Part shown: positions 10,098 to 22,375 of the stretch, piece after piece
Numbering within the stretch: the stretch's first letter is position 1
Layout of the letters: each line of letters starts with the position of its first letter
Source of the DNA: Vitellaria paradoxa
Lineage: Eukaryota; Streptophyta; Magnoliopsida; Ericales; Sapotaceae
Direction of reading: 5' to 3'
Length of the DNA stretch: 64,000 nucleotides
NCBI GenBank assembly: GCA_019916065.1
Contig: CM034241.1
Coordinates: forward strand, 5,991,920 to 6,055,919
Program-made: the position numbers and the translations under genes
The notes under the pieces: model-generated
The model's input: the letters and a program-made list of their open reading frames with translations, nothing else
Databases searched by the model: none
Told to the model about the DNA's origin: nothing

Positions 10098-13000
10098 CTT
10101 ACCTTTGTAGAAGTTGTGAAAGAGAAAAAAAAATTATTTATTTGAAAAATATATTTTCGGTAAGTTTAGAATAATAAAAAATAACATAAAAGAAATAAAT
10201 TATGAATTTATAATTTATAAAAAAAAATAAAAAGAGAATAATTTTTAAAATTTTCAATAAAATCTAAGTATGTCAAACCCACCCTTTGCTAGTGGTAGGC
10301 GTCTTTTCTTTATTTTACAGTATCATTTGTGGGGGCATGATGTATTTGTAATTAGTCCAAAGTAACGTTGGGTGTATTTGGGATAATAAAAAATAAGATA
10401 AAATATGATAAAGTGATTTTAATTGTGAGTTTTAATTTGTATAGTAAGATAAAAAATGAATAATTTTTAAAATTTTTTAATAATTTTTTTTTTAAATTTT
10501 TTTATCACCTCAAATGGGGAAGCCGTTATTTCGTATAATCGAACCAGAGTGAAATGGCTGGTATAAAGTGAATGTTGCTAGGTGGCTCCGTAAATGTATT
10601 TTAATCCCTGCTACTCGGAGTGAAATGGCTGACATAGAGTGACAGTGATTAGAAGTGTATTTTTACTCCAACTCTCAGAGCTTGTTAGGCGGCACTAAAA
10701 ATAACTAGAAGTTATTAATTTTAATTAATTTTTATATTTTTTAATTAAATTTTTTTATATATTATTTTTATATCAAATTTTTTTTATTTTTATTATATAT
10801 TTTATCATATTTTTTGCCAATCAAACATGACCTTAGAATATGTTGGTGATGATTAGATATTTGATTTTGGAAATTTCATATCAAGTGGCAACTTCAACTA
10901 GAATAATCTAGCTTTCCAGATCCAAATTTGATTCATCCACTCTTTCATGGGTGGCGGGATGGATGGGCCCGTTCACCTCTTTACTCTTTTCTTCTTTTTT
11001 TTTTTTTTTTTTAAGGTGAGTTTGGAGTGAGATAAATTAAAAATTTATAAGAAAAAAATTAATTTGATATAAAATTAACAAAAATTTATAAAATTTTTTA
11101 AAATTTATTTGTAAACCAAATAAAGTCCTAATATTCTGGCAATGTTATCCCGAGCTTTTTCTTCTGACAAACTAATTTTCAGTAAAAAAATTACAAAATT
11201 TTGTCTGGTAATCATATAAAACAAAAAAATTATAAAAAAATAACAACTAATTTTTCTGTAACCAGACTAGACCCAAGTTCCAGTGTTAACTTAATTAGCT
11301 ATCCCACCAGCCCATTGTTGACATAAAACTCTCTCTCTCTTAAAAATATATAGGGTGCGCGTTTAGAGTTGTATAAAAATATATAAAATAAAATAAAATT
11401 ATAAAAGTAAATATCTCGTAATTTGTATAGTGAGTAAAAAATTTATATTTTGTTATTTCGTAATTCGTGTTTATAGAGATTTGTAAGATTTTATTTTATT
11501 TTATTTAACTCCAAACGGAACCATATATATACACACACAAAGTATAAGAAATTTATCCTTCTTTCAAATTTAATGCGTACTACATTATAACTAAAAAAAA
11601 AAAAAAATAACTCAAACTCATCAATTTTAACTAATTTTTTTATATTTTTTTACAATTACATTTCACCACATATCATTTTTATATCAAATTTTTATACTTT
11701 CTTTATATTTTTTGCCTAACTTTTTTTTAACCAAGAAGGGCCTCAAGGCAAAATTATCAAGCGCCCTATGAAAAGAGTACTATTATGTCAGCATAGATAT
11801 TGGGGATATCCCACTAGGTTTAATGTTTTTAAAATTATTTCCACCAATTAACAAAATAACCACTAAATCATTTTTTTTAACAAACAAAAAGGGATAAATT
11901 TGTAAAATTATTAATTAACTTAATTATTTTAAACACTCCTCTTTTTTTTTGGTAAGTTTTTTTTTTTTTTATTTAGAATAACACTCCCTTTGGTGGTTTA
12001 AAAAACAAAAAAAAAAAAAAACATAAATAAAACACTAGACATTGTTATTTAAAACCTCTTATTCAAATATTAAAAAATTTAATTTACCAAGCACACTTCT
12101 AGTGCTATCTGCACTAATAACACTGTGGTATGCCAACATTTAGGGATAATTTTGTGGTGCGAAAGGCGCATTCTTTATTGGTAAACTCCAAAAAGATGGT
12201 CAGTTTAAAATTTCATATAAAATTTCCCTCCTTAATTCCTGTCCAATTTACGGACTTTGTGAGGTGGTTTACGAAGAGTTTACTCCACATGAATGAGTTT
12301 AACGTAACTTTTATTCTTAAAAAAAAAAAAAAAAAAGAATGTGGTATCCTAAACCTATTTTATTTTCATCATGGTAATTATTTGATGCATCGGGGAATTA
12401 TTTGCGTATATGAGTTGTTTTGGTCTGAGTTACAGTACTCTGCGTTGGGCTTTAAGTAGTTGCGCTAATCGGTCTAGCCGGTTTAGTCAAATCCTTTGAA
12501 CCCAAATGGGGTTTCGGTTTCCTTTGTTTTCCATTTCACTAGTAAAGCTTTCGAGGAGAATAGGACTGCCTTCTCTATAAATGCTATGAAAAATATATAA
12601 TATGATTGTGTGTATATCATTTTAAAATAATAAAATCACCAAAAAAAAAAAATAATGTGTATATAGATACAATAGGCGTGGCCTACCATATGATCAACAT
12701 TTGTGGTAGGCAATTCTCTATATTATTGTGACAAATTCGAGTACAATTAACATATTTATCATTATTTAAATACAAAAAATTTGTCAAAATTTAAATAGAT
12801 TATGTTTATTAGTGATATGACATGTACAATATGAATTATTTAATTTAATTATCATAATATTATTAAAAATTGTTCACCATGTTAGCAGGTAACGAGGGTG
12901 CAGACAATGAGGGCATTTGGAAGATTAACTTTTGTCAATTTTAATTTTGTTAGCTGTTTGATATGAAATTTATTAATTTTTACTAATTTTGTTGAAAAGT

Positions 13001-14625
13001 CTGACTCATAACAATTAACGTTCGAACAAGGTCTGAAGTCCACGTTCGAATGGACATGGGAGATTGGTTCATTGATTACTCATTTTGGTCGATCCCGTTT
13101 AAGCGCATTCACTTCTACCTATTCGAATAGGTCATGAATCCTTGGTTGAGTGATCGGTCGTGGGCAAAGATTGTATCTCCAACGGGAAGAGGGAGGCTGC
13201 TATTGGGATCTTCTTCTAGAGTGTCAAAACCAGTAGTTGTGTCTCATTTCTTGCAATGCTTGCTTGACAGAAGCCACCGCTAAAGGTAGGGCTTTTAAAT
13301 TGAAGTGATTCTTACAACTGTAGAAGGACAAAAAATAAAAAAAGTTAACTAATAAAAAAGTTAACTTATTTCTTTTAAAAAAAAAAGAAAAAAGAAAAAA
13401 TACATATAAAAAAAAACTTAGTAATTAACTAAAAAGAAAATAAAAAACAAACTTTATTTTTTTTTTAATTTCCAAATTAGACCTTAGTCTTAGAAAGTAG
13501 AGCTCCACCACGAAACATTACATTCTCTAATAATTCAAAGGTAGAGTATCAAATAGGCGGAACCACCTTATGATTATAAGGGGTATGGCTCCCCCCAAAT
13601 ATTTGAAAACACATGTTAAATATATAATATAGGTACACTTACAGTAATAGAAGAGGGTTGATCTAAGGGTGAAGAGTTCATCTTTAAATTCTTGTATTAT
13701 TTTGAAGATCCCAATTTGATTCCTCCTCTCTTCATCCTCAATTCTCAATTGTTTTATCTTTCAAAAAATATATATATATTTATAAATATATATTTTTTTC
13801 CAAATGATCGCCTAACCCAAAGTATATATATATATATATATATATATTTTAAAATGGACTCTCCATGTCTTAATTTTGAGCTGTTAATAATATATAAGAT
13901 TTTATTTTTGAGTTAGTCCATTAATAATTTAACCTAGTCAATTGAATAATTCGAAAGCAAGTAAGTGAATGAGTTTTATATATTTGCTTTATTTTTTAAA
14001 TCTATAACACTCAAATAAACTATTTCATTCTAAGATTACATTTTTTAAATTATGAAAAAATTATTAAAATTGACAAGAATTGACTCTTCCTACTTAAATT
14101 CTTGATTCTATCTCTGATATCAATCATGGTCATCATGGGAGTATTATAAAATAAGGCTGCATCCTCACATAGTTGGTTGCTCTGCATACTAAGATTGCTT
14201 CAGTGTTTAGATAACGGATCATCAGTCATACAAACATATATACAACGCAATACGATATATATAATACATACATACATACATACATAGACATACATTTATG
14301 TATTCACTATTCAGTACTCATGGACATTTAATTCACAGATTCTGAGAAGCTAGGAAGAAATGAACTGCAGCAAGAAACGAGTAAAACAAGGAACAAGAAG
14401 CCATCTAATCTCGAGTTTACGTTCACAGTGCCGTACTTGGATTTGAAATCGTGTTTATTTGCGTTTATATTAGAATATTTAAAAATTCTAACTCATCAAC
14501 AAATTAAATAGTTAATTTATTTTAAAATTGAATTAAAATATTATTATTATTATTATATTTGACTTTTTTTTTTAATAATTGATGTTGTGACTTGTATGGT
14601 ATTGATGCATCGTCCATGTCAAATA
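10098..14625. other. Long non-coding spacer with MITE copies
   Basis: No convincing gene. Family A-like repeats lie near 10375-10510, 11020-11125 and 11350-11525, and family B repeats near 10685-10830 and 11590-11745. Two similar blocks with GTGAAATGGCTG lie near 10550 and 10620. A (TA)n run occurs at about 13824-13848 and a CATA/ACAT tetranucleotide run at about 14267-14295. The frame at 12130-12459 contains a poly-lysine A-run and no domain, so it is not called. The target duplication AAATA (14621-14625) ends the spacer. Confidence 0.6.
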
Positions 14626-15336
14626 TGTTAGGTTGTCCCTCCTATGTAGGAGGAGACTAGCCCAATGTTATAGGCTAGATTTGTGTATAATTTAGGTCTA
14701 ATTTTATTGATGTATTTTAGCCCAACCCAAGGCCCATTTTGGGGAAAACCAAGGACTCCAGATGTCTGCTGTATCTGGATGGAAAAACAGAAAAATAGTA
14801 CACGAATAGGAGGAAAAAATCAAGAAGTGCAGAGTTTTGGTTCCTGCGCAGCAATCTTTGAACAGCAGTTGCTTGATGATCAACCATTGGATCGACCTCA
14901 AATTTTGACAGCGACTTGTAGACACATTCATCTTCAATCTGAACAGTGGCAATTGAGTTTGGAGCTTTCTGTAATTGGCAGATTTGAGAAGAACGGGACT
15001 ACTGTGTTTTGTGAGACTCATTCTCAACTTCTCTTGTATCTTGTGTTTACCAAGAAGTTTATTCTTGAAGTTTGATGTTGGTGAATGCCTCTAGTATTTC
15101 TTAACTAGAGAAAACAGATTGTATTGCCCATTATTTTGATAGTGGAAGATTTGGGAGGACTCAGGTTCTTGTGGGATTTTTTACTCTTCTCATTGGAGAG
15201 GTTTTTCCCCACGTTAAAATCTTGTGTATTGTGGATTTGCTCTATTGTTAGTTTTCTTACATGTTTACACAAGTTGGGTAAGAGTGTTGCTTCCGTTGTG
15301 ATTTAATTATTGTTTGTTATATCTTTCAACCCTACA
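14626..15336 (+). repeat. 5' LTR of copia element 2
   Basis: 711 bp, TGTTAGGTTGTCCCTCC to CAACCCTACA. An internal 130-codon frame (14683-15075) is open in both LTRs but matches nothing I recognise. It is noted, not called as a gene. Confidence 0.95.
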
Positions 15337-15339
15337 AAG

Positions 15340-15352
15340 TGGTTTCAGAGCC
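15340..15352 (+). other. Primer-binding site, copia element 2
   Basis: TGGTTTCAGAGCC starts four bases after the 5' LTR. It is a variant of the initiator Met-tRNA complement found in many copia elements. Confidence 0.85.
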
Positions 15353-15405
15353 AGGTTCTTGAGTTGATTTGACTTGTGTAAACAATTGAGATAAATACAA
15401 GCAGA

Positions 15406-17433
15406 ATGGTTAATTTAAATGGTTTAAACTACCTTATTTGGAAGGGAAATATGGAAGATCTTCTCTATGTAAAAGGTTACCATGAACTAGTATTTTCTAC
15501 TGAGAAACCTGAGAATAAAATTGAAGATGGGTGGAAGCTACTTCATCGACAAGTGTGTGGGTATATCAGGTAATGGGTGGATGATAATATTTTGAACCAT
15601 GTCAGTGCAAAGACACATGCACGTTTTTTGTGGACCAAGCTTGAACAGTTGTATGCCCGAAAAACTGGAAACAATAAGTCATTTTTGATAAAGCAGATGA
15701 TGTCCTTGAGGTATCAGGATGGAACTCCTATGACAGATTATTTGAATACATTCCAGGGGATCCTTAATCAATTGTCCACAATGGGTATTACCTTTGATGA
15801 TGAGGTATAGGGATTATGGCTTCTAGGTACTTTGCCAAACTTGTGGGAGACATTGAGAACGCCATTGTCTAACTCAGCCCCAGATGGTGTTATTTCCATG
15901 GATTTAGCCAAGAGTAGTGTTCTGAATGAAGAGATGAGACGAAAGTCACAGGGTTCCTCTTCACAGACAGATGTCTTAGTTACTAAGACATGGGGAAGGA
16001 GTAAAAGTCGAGGTCCAAAGAACAAAGGCAAGTCTAGAAGCAAGTCCAACAAATTTACAAATGTTGAATGTTATTGTTGTGGTGCAAAAGGACATATTCA
16101 GAAATATTGTCGGAAGTTGAAAAAGGAGAACAGAAAAAATAAAGACACAGACAAGAATGAAGATCAGGTTGCAGTTGTTGATGCCTTTCTTATTGTTTGT
16201 GATGATGATGTAGTCAATCTTGCATGCCATGAGACGAGCTGGGTGGTTGACAGCGGTGCTTCTATTCATGTTATGTCACGAAGGGATTTCCTTTCAACTT
16301 ACACAGCTGGTAATTTTGGAGTTGCAAAAATGGGGAACAGTGACCTAGCTAAAGTTGTTGGTATAGGTGATGTTTGTTTGGAAACTAATAATGGTACAAG
16401 GCTGGTTCTTAAAAATGTGAAACATATTCCTGACATCCGCTTTAATTTAATTTCTGTTGGAAGACTTGATGATGAAGGATTCTGCAGCGCTTTCCAGAAT
16501 GGTAAGTGGAAGCTCACAAAAGGAGTTTTGGTTGTGGCTACAGTTGAAAGGCACTCCACATTGTACTTGTTGCAGGCAGGGCTCTCTAAAAGTAGCATTA
16601 ATGCAGTGAAGAATGAAGATACAATTGAGTTATGGCATAAGAGGCTGAGTCATATCAGTGAGAAAGGCTTAGCCGTGTTAGCCAGAAAAGAACTACTACC
16701 TGGAGTGAAAAGTGCTCATCGGAGAAAGTGTGCTCATTATTTAGCTGGCAAACAAAACAGAGTTTCCTTCAAGGCATTCTCTAGTCCTAGGAAGCCAAAT
16801 GTACTTGATTTGGTACACTCAGATGTCTGTGGTCCTATGAAGACAAAGTCACTTGGTGGTGCTCTTTATTTTGTGACATTCATTGATGATCATTCAAGGA
16901 AGATATGGGCTTATAGTTTGAAGACAAAAGATCAAGTACTAGATGTTTTCAAGGTGTTTCAAGCCTCAGTTGAGAGAGAAATAGGTAGAAAGCTAAAATG
17001 TATTTGAACTGATAATGCAGGAGAATACTGAGGTCCATTTGATGATTATTGTAGAGAACAGGGTATTCGACATCAGAAGACACCTCCAAAGACACCTCAG
17101 TTGAATGGTTTGGCAGAAAGAATGAACAGGACATTAGTGGAAAGAGTCAAATGTTTGCTTTCACAAGCAATGTTGACAAGATCCTTCTGGGGTGAGGCTT
17201 TGAGTACAATTGTACATGTGTTGAATATGACACCTTGTGTTCCTTTACAGTTTGATATGCCAAACAGAGTTTGGACAGGTAAAGATGTATCATATGATTA
17301 TCTTCGCGTCTTTAGATTTAAGGCATTTGTGCATATTCCCAAAGATGAGAGGTCTAAGCTTGATGTCAAAACAAGACAGTGTATATTTCTGGGGTATGGC
17401 CAAGATGAGCTAGTTTGGATACAGGTTTTATGA
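15406..17433 (+). pseudogene. gag-protease-integrase part of copia element 2, with stops
   Basis: All in one frame from ATG 15406 ([15 protein letters not shown]). It contains the gag UBN2 region (TKLEQLYARKTGNNKSFL), CCHC knuckle CYCCGAKGHIQKYC (about 16069-16110), protease VVDSGASIHV (about 16243-16272), pre-integrase WHKRLSH and an integrase core with HSDVCGPM, TDNAGEY and GLAERMNRTL. In-frame stops lie at 15571 (TAA), 15808 (TAG), 17005 (TGA) and 17029 (TGA). The last two flank the second catalytic Asp. One zinc-binding cysteine of the integrase HHCC motif is replaced (CAHY for the usual C-x2-C). A frameshift near 17400 ends this frame, which on the plus strand leads into the RT part. Confidence 0.9.
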
Positions 17434-17470
17434 TCCAATCACTAAGAAGCTTATCAGGAGCCGTGATGTT

Positions 17471-19380
17471 GTGGTCATGGAAGATCAAAACATAGAAGAT
17501 ATTGAAAAGGCAGATAAGACAGTGCCTCAGTATAATTATGACCTAATTGACTTGGATCCAGTCCCTGTAACACCAGCTCTAGCACCAGCACTAACATTAA
17601 CACCAGCACAAGCACTAGAAAGTATTGATGAGGTTCAGAATGATCAGTCAGATGCAGTTGAGGTGAATGATAATGCTGCCATACAGGTTGAGGTAAACAA
17701 TGATGTTGATGATCAACTACAAGAACCAGAAGCTCCAACTTTAGTTGAAAAGGCTGTTAGGAATAGACAGCCTTCTAAGTGGTATCCAGTTAGTGACTAT
17801 GTGTTACTTACAAATGGGGAAGAACCTGACAATTTTGAAGAAGCTATGGAAGATGAACACAAGAAAGAGTGGATTGAGGCCATGAAGGATGAGATGAAGT
17901 CATTGTATGATAATTATACTTTTGAGTTGGTAAAGTTGCCTAAAGGCAAAAGAGCTTTGAAGAACAGATGGGTGTATAGACTAAAGCGAGAAAAACATTC
18001 ATCATGTCCGAGGTACAAAGCTAGATTGGTTGTCAAGGGATTCAGCCAAAGGAAAGGTGTTGATTTTGATGAAATTTTTTCTCTTGTTGTGAAGATGTCA
18101 TCCATTCGAGTTGTCCTTAGTTTAGCAGCTAGTCTTGATTTAGAGGTTGAACAGATGGATGTGAAGACTGCTTTCCTTCACGGTGATTTGGAGGAAAAAA
18201 TTTACATGGAGCAGCCAGAGGGTTTCAAGGCAAAAGGAAAGGAGGATTATGTGTGCAAATTGAAGAAAAGTCTTTATGGTTTGAAACAGGCACCAAGTAC
18301 AAGAAGTTTGAATCAGTTATGGGAGAGCAAGGTTACAAGAAGACAACTTCTGACCATTGTGTGTTTGTACAGAAATTCTCTGATGATGACTTTATTATTT
18401 TGTTGCTCTACGTAGATAACATGTTGATTGTTGGCAAGAATGCTTCTAGAATTGGAAACTTGAAAAGGCAATTAAATAAGTCATTTGCTATGAATGACTT
18501 GGGGCCAGCGAAGCAATTCCTTGGCATGAGGATCAGTCGAGACAAAAATGCCAAGAAGTTGTACATGTCACAAGAGAAGTACATTGAGAAAGGGCTTCAA
18601 AGATTCAATATGGATAAAGCTAAAGTGGTTAGTACTCCTCTTGCCTCCCATTTCAAATTAAGTACTAAACAAAGCCCTTCTACTGATGAAGAGAAAAAAG
18701 ACATGGAGAAAGTTCTATATGCATCAGCGGTGGGAAGTTTAATGTATGCAATGATGTGTATAAGGCCAGACATAGCTCATGCAGTTGGTATAGTAAGTCG
18801 TTTTCTTACAAATCCAGGAAGAGAACATTGGAATGCAGTAAAGTGGATTATGAGATATCTCCTAGGGACATTTGGTTTGAAACTTAGGTTTGGAAGTGAG
18901 AAGCCTATACTAGTTGGTTACACAGATGCTGATATGGCTGGAGATGTCGATACTCTCAAATCTACTTCAGGTTATCTGATTACCTTTGTAGGGGGAGTTG
19001 TGGCATGGCAATCAAAGTTACAGAAATGTGTTGCCCTTTCTACCACTGAAGCAGAGTTCATTGCAGCAACCGAAGGATGTAAAGAGTTGTTATGGATGAG
19101 AAAGTATATTGGGGAGCTTGGCTTCAAGCAAGAGCATTATGTGTTATATTGCGATAGCCAGAGCGCTATTCACCTTGGTAAGAATTTTACCTTTCATTTA
19201 AGGTCAGAACATATTGATGTGAGGTACCATTGGATTAGAGATATTCTAAATTCCAAGTTATTGAAACTTAAGAAAATTCATACGAATAACAATGGTTCAA
19301 ATATGATGACTAAGGCTCTACCAAGGCAAAAGCTTGAAGTTTGCCGATTGGTCACCGGGATGGCAAATCTCCTCCCATAG
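17471..19380 (+). pseudogene. RT-RNase H part of copia element 2, frameshifted, YVDN active site
   Basis: Reverse transcriptase and RNase H. The first frame (17471-18294) carries the linker and RT motif A QMDVKTAFLHGD, with catalytic Asp kept. A small deletion near 18295, just after GLKQAP, moves the sequence to another frame that runs open to the TAG at 19380. The active-site box, normally YVDD, reads YVDN (18409-18420), losing the second catalytic Asp. RNase H motifs DADMAG, STTEAEFIA and CDSQSAI are intact. The end, RQKLEVCRLVTGM, is typical for copia polyproteins and lies just upstream of the purine tract. Confidence 0.92.
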
Positions 19381-19382
19381 CC

Positions 19383-19394
19383 GAGAGGGGGAGA
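19383..19394 (+). other. Polypurine tract, copia element 2
   Basis: GAGAGGGGGAGA lies two bases before the 3' LTR. Confidence 0.85.
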
Positions 19395-19396
19395 TT

Positions 19397-20107
19397 TGTT
19401 AGGATGTCCCTCCTATGTAGGAGGAGACTAGCCCAATGTGATGGGCTAGATTTGTGTATAATTTAGGCCTAATTTTATTGATGTATTTTAGCCCAACCCA
19501 AGGCCCATTTTGGAGAAAACCAAGGGCTCCAGATGTCTGCTGTATCTGGATGGAAAAACAGAAAAACAGTACACGAATAGGAGGAAAAAATCAAGAAGTG
19601 CAGAGTTTTGGTTCCTGCGCAGCAATCTTTGAACAGCAGCTGCTTGATGATCAACCGTTGGATCGACCTCAAATTTTGACAGCGGCTTGCAGACACATTC
19701 ATCTTCAATCTGAACGGTGGAGATTGACTTTGGAGCTTTCTGTAATTGGCAGATTTGAGAAGAACGGGACTGCTGTGTTTTGTGAGACTCATTCTCAACT
19801 TCTCTTGTATCTTGTGTTTACCAAGAAGTTTATTCTTGAAGTTTGATGTTGGTGAATGCCTCTAGTATTTCTTAACTAGAGAAAACAGATTGTATTGCCC
19901 ATTATTTTGATAGTGGAAGATTTGGGAGGACTCAGGTCCTTGTGGGGTTTTTTATTCTTCTCATTGGAGAGGTTTTTCCCCACGTTAAAATCTTATGTCT
20001 TGTGGATTTGCTCTATTGTTAGTTTCCTTACATGTTTACACAAGTTGGGTGAGAGTGTTGCTTCCGTTGTGATTTAATTATTATTTGTTATATCTCTCAA
20101 CCCTACA
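19397..20107 (+). repeat. 3' LTR of copia element 2
   Basis: 711-bp direct copy of the 5' LTR, followed by target duplication AAATA at 20108-20112. Confidence 0.95.
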
Positions 20108-20112
20108 AAATA

Positions 20113-22152
20113 TTATCACTCCTAACGAAGATAATGGAATGGATTATTAGACAAACAATGGGATGCTTTACTTTGGCTCATTGCTGACTTCTGCTATGTA
20201 TATGCTGTCATTGAATTTGAACCCCTTGCTTGCCCCTCACAAACCCCACTATACACTCCATGTATTTCCTTAACTAAGCCAAAGAATCTTCCCTTCTGGA
20301 GCCTCTTCAGTTGCTTTCAAACCTGGAGAAAAACAGCCCAAGATTTAGTTGCATACACACAAACAGATCAATATATATATATGTAATGTATATATTATCT
20401 GAGTTGTGGCGAATTATCTTTATTTTGTTTTACCATACAACGGCCAATAGCCACATGCAACATTCTTTCCTTGAGACTTATTGGAACAAGACAATAATGA
20501 AGTATTAATGTAGAAATTAAAGATGGGATTATTGGAAGTGCGTATTATTCATGATCCCTCTAAACTAATTTATGCATGAAAGGTCTAGCTAGTTTTTTCT
20601 ACTATGTTAAAGGAATATGAACTTGTTAGGAAATCTACAAAATTTTATCAATCTTTATAAAATTAAAATTTTTTATTCACTATATGAAAAGATTGTAACT
20701 TTTTACATTTATATTAATTTTTATAACTGCAAACAGTCTCTACCTAGTATAGAAATATTAGTAGGATTCGAATGTAACCCTGTATGAGTAGCATATGCAT
20801 AGGCTTGTAGTTCGTGGATGTGATGGTCTGAATCTGAGCTTTTTGCATGGATTAGAAAGATTAATCTAAATGACACACACTATTCACATTACTTTAAGAT
20901 CTAAAGATAGCTAAACACTTTCACAACTTATCCTATAACTAGGTAGAGTGTTTGAAGTGATCAGGAATTCCGTAGAAGTAGCTCGAAAGAAATTGACAAA
21001 CTCGGCTTTGGCAATTTACAAATTCGAGTAGTTTGTAAACATCACTAATTCACTATATATATATATATATCTATATGTTCTAAAAATTATCCTTTTTTTT
21101 GGGTACCCTCTACCAACCTTAATGATTATGTCGGCTCACACAATTAAGATACTTGCACACAATAATTTGTGCAAAAAACCGGCGCGATTTTTGGGTCATG
21201 ATTCACCCGAGAAGTGATCTAAATTTTATAATTAATTATAATTAATGCGAGGTGGGGTGCCTCGAGTGCACATGGAAATATTGCTTGATTGAGTGAATAA
21301 TTAATTTCAAAACTAAAGTTAAGCCTTCACACTAGCTTGAAGAACATTACGCCACCTTCCTCGAATAGCTTCTCCCACCAAGACTTGCAGCTCTCTTGCG
21401 GTTAGGCTATATATTTACATAATGCTAGCGAACTACATATATATATATATATATATGCGTGGCCCTTTCTTATTAATAAAAAATAGGATAAAAATTACAA
21501 TAAAAATAAAAAGATATGATATAAAGATAATATGTGAAAAAATTTGATTGAAAGAAAGTACAAAAATTAGTTAAAGTTGGTAACTTTTAGTGCGACCAAA
21601 CAGGCTCTATAGTCTATGTGCAAAAATGATTGAATTGAAGTATGAGAAACTAAACAAGGTGATTAAAATCTGAACATTTTAAAAAATTTTGTATAATTAA
21701 ATTGGCGTAATAATGGTATTTATATAATAAAATAATATATTAATAGATTATTATTTTTAAAATGACACGTCCACAGACAATACTCACCTTATTCTGATAA
21801 CAAATTTTTGCAGAGGATACTTGATTAAAAAAAAATAATTAAAGATTATTAGAAAACAAAATAAGAGCAAGAGAGGCAATGTAATTAAAAAAAAATTAAA
21901 TATAAATATTTGACTCCGTCTCTATAAAAATTCATTGAACTATTTTTTTTAAATAAATAATTAATTTCATTGACATTTCAGCTTTCCTCTTAATAATTTC
22001 ATCCCTAGGGTGAGGGTGTGGAACTGCAATTCCCGTGGTGCCAGGCTTGCACTCCAATCCTCCACTAGGAATATCGTTGGCAAAAAAAGTAATGGGTTGC
22101 TTCAAAGCCAACCGAATCACACTCGGTTTCCTCCTTTCTCATCCTTCTTACA

Positions 22153-22158
<6 letters not shown>
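20113..22158. other. Non-coding spacer upstream of the zinc-finger gene
   Basis: No gene seen. Contains (TA)n runs near 21055-21070 and 21435-21456 and a family B MITE-like repeat at about 21470-21610 (GATATAAAGATAATATGTGA core). Reading frames here are short and featureless. Confidence 0.6.

Positions 22159-22186
<28 letters not shown>
22159..22186 (+). repeat. (CT)14 microsatellite in the zinc-finger promoter
   Basis: Uninterrupted CT run about 190 bp before the start codon and about 45 bp before a TATA-like box. CT/GA runs are common in plant core promoters and can act as GAGA-type elements. Any regulatory role here is inference. Confidence 0.75.
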
Positions 22187-22188
<2 letters not shown>

Positions 22189-22230
22189 GTGTACGTTATG
22201 ATACATAATTGTTGTATGTATATAATATTA

Positions 22231-22237
22231 TATAAAT
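22231..22237 (+). promoter_or_regulatory. Candidate TATA box of the zinc-finger gene
   Basis: TATAAAT at 22231-22237 would place transcription start near 22265 and give a 5' leader of about 110 nt. Other TATA-like strings lie just upstream (22219-22230), so the exact element is uncertain. Confidence 0.4.
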
Positions 22238-22375
22238 TTACATGACTTCCAAAGTAGGGAATGCAAGGGAAGATTGGTGGGCAGGTGCATAGTACTGTTC
22301 ACTGAATTAAACTCCAATTCTATTTATTTAACCTTCCTTCGTCACCCTCTTTCTTACCCTCTCACGGAAGACTAT

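Larger units (their letters stand above)
14626..20107 (+). mobile_element. Ty1/copia LTR retrotransposon 2 (complete structure, coding-dead)
   Basis: Two 711-bp LTRs (14626-15336 and 19397-20107) start TGTTAGG and end CCCTACA. The element has a primer-binding site, a purine tract and a perfect target duplication AAATA (14621-14625 and 20108-20112). The order gag, protease, integrase, RT, RNase H is copia. By hand the LTRs differ at about 25 positions (about 96.5% identity), so it is somewhat older than element 1. It is a different family: LTR length, PBS (TGGTTTCAGAGCC) and protein sequence differ. Four in-frame stops, two frameshifts and a changed RT active site disable it. Confidence 0.95.

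Noticed and set aside
12130..12459. 109-codon plus-strand frame
   Set aside because: Contains a poly-lysine A-run, no domain, no splice or promoter context, in MITE-rich spacer.
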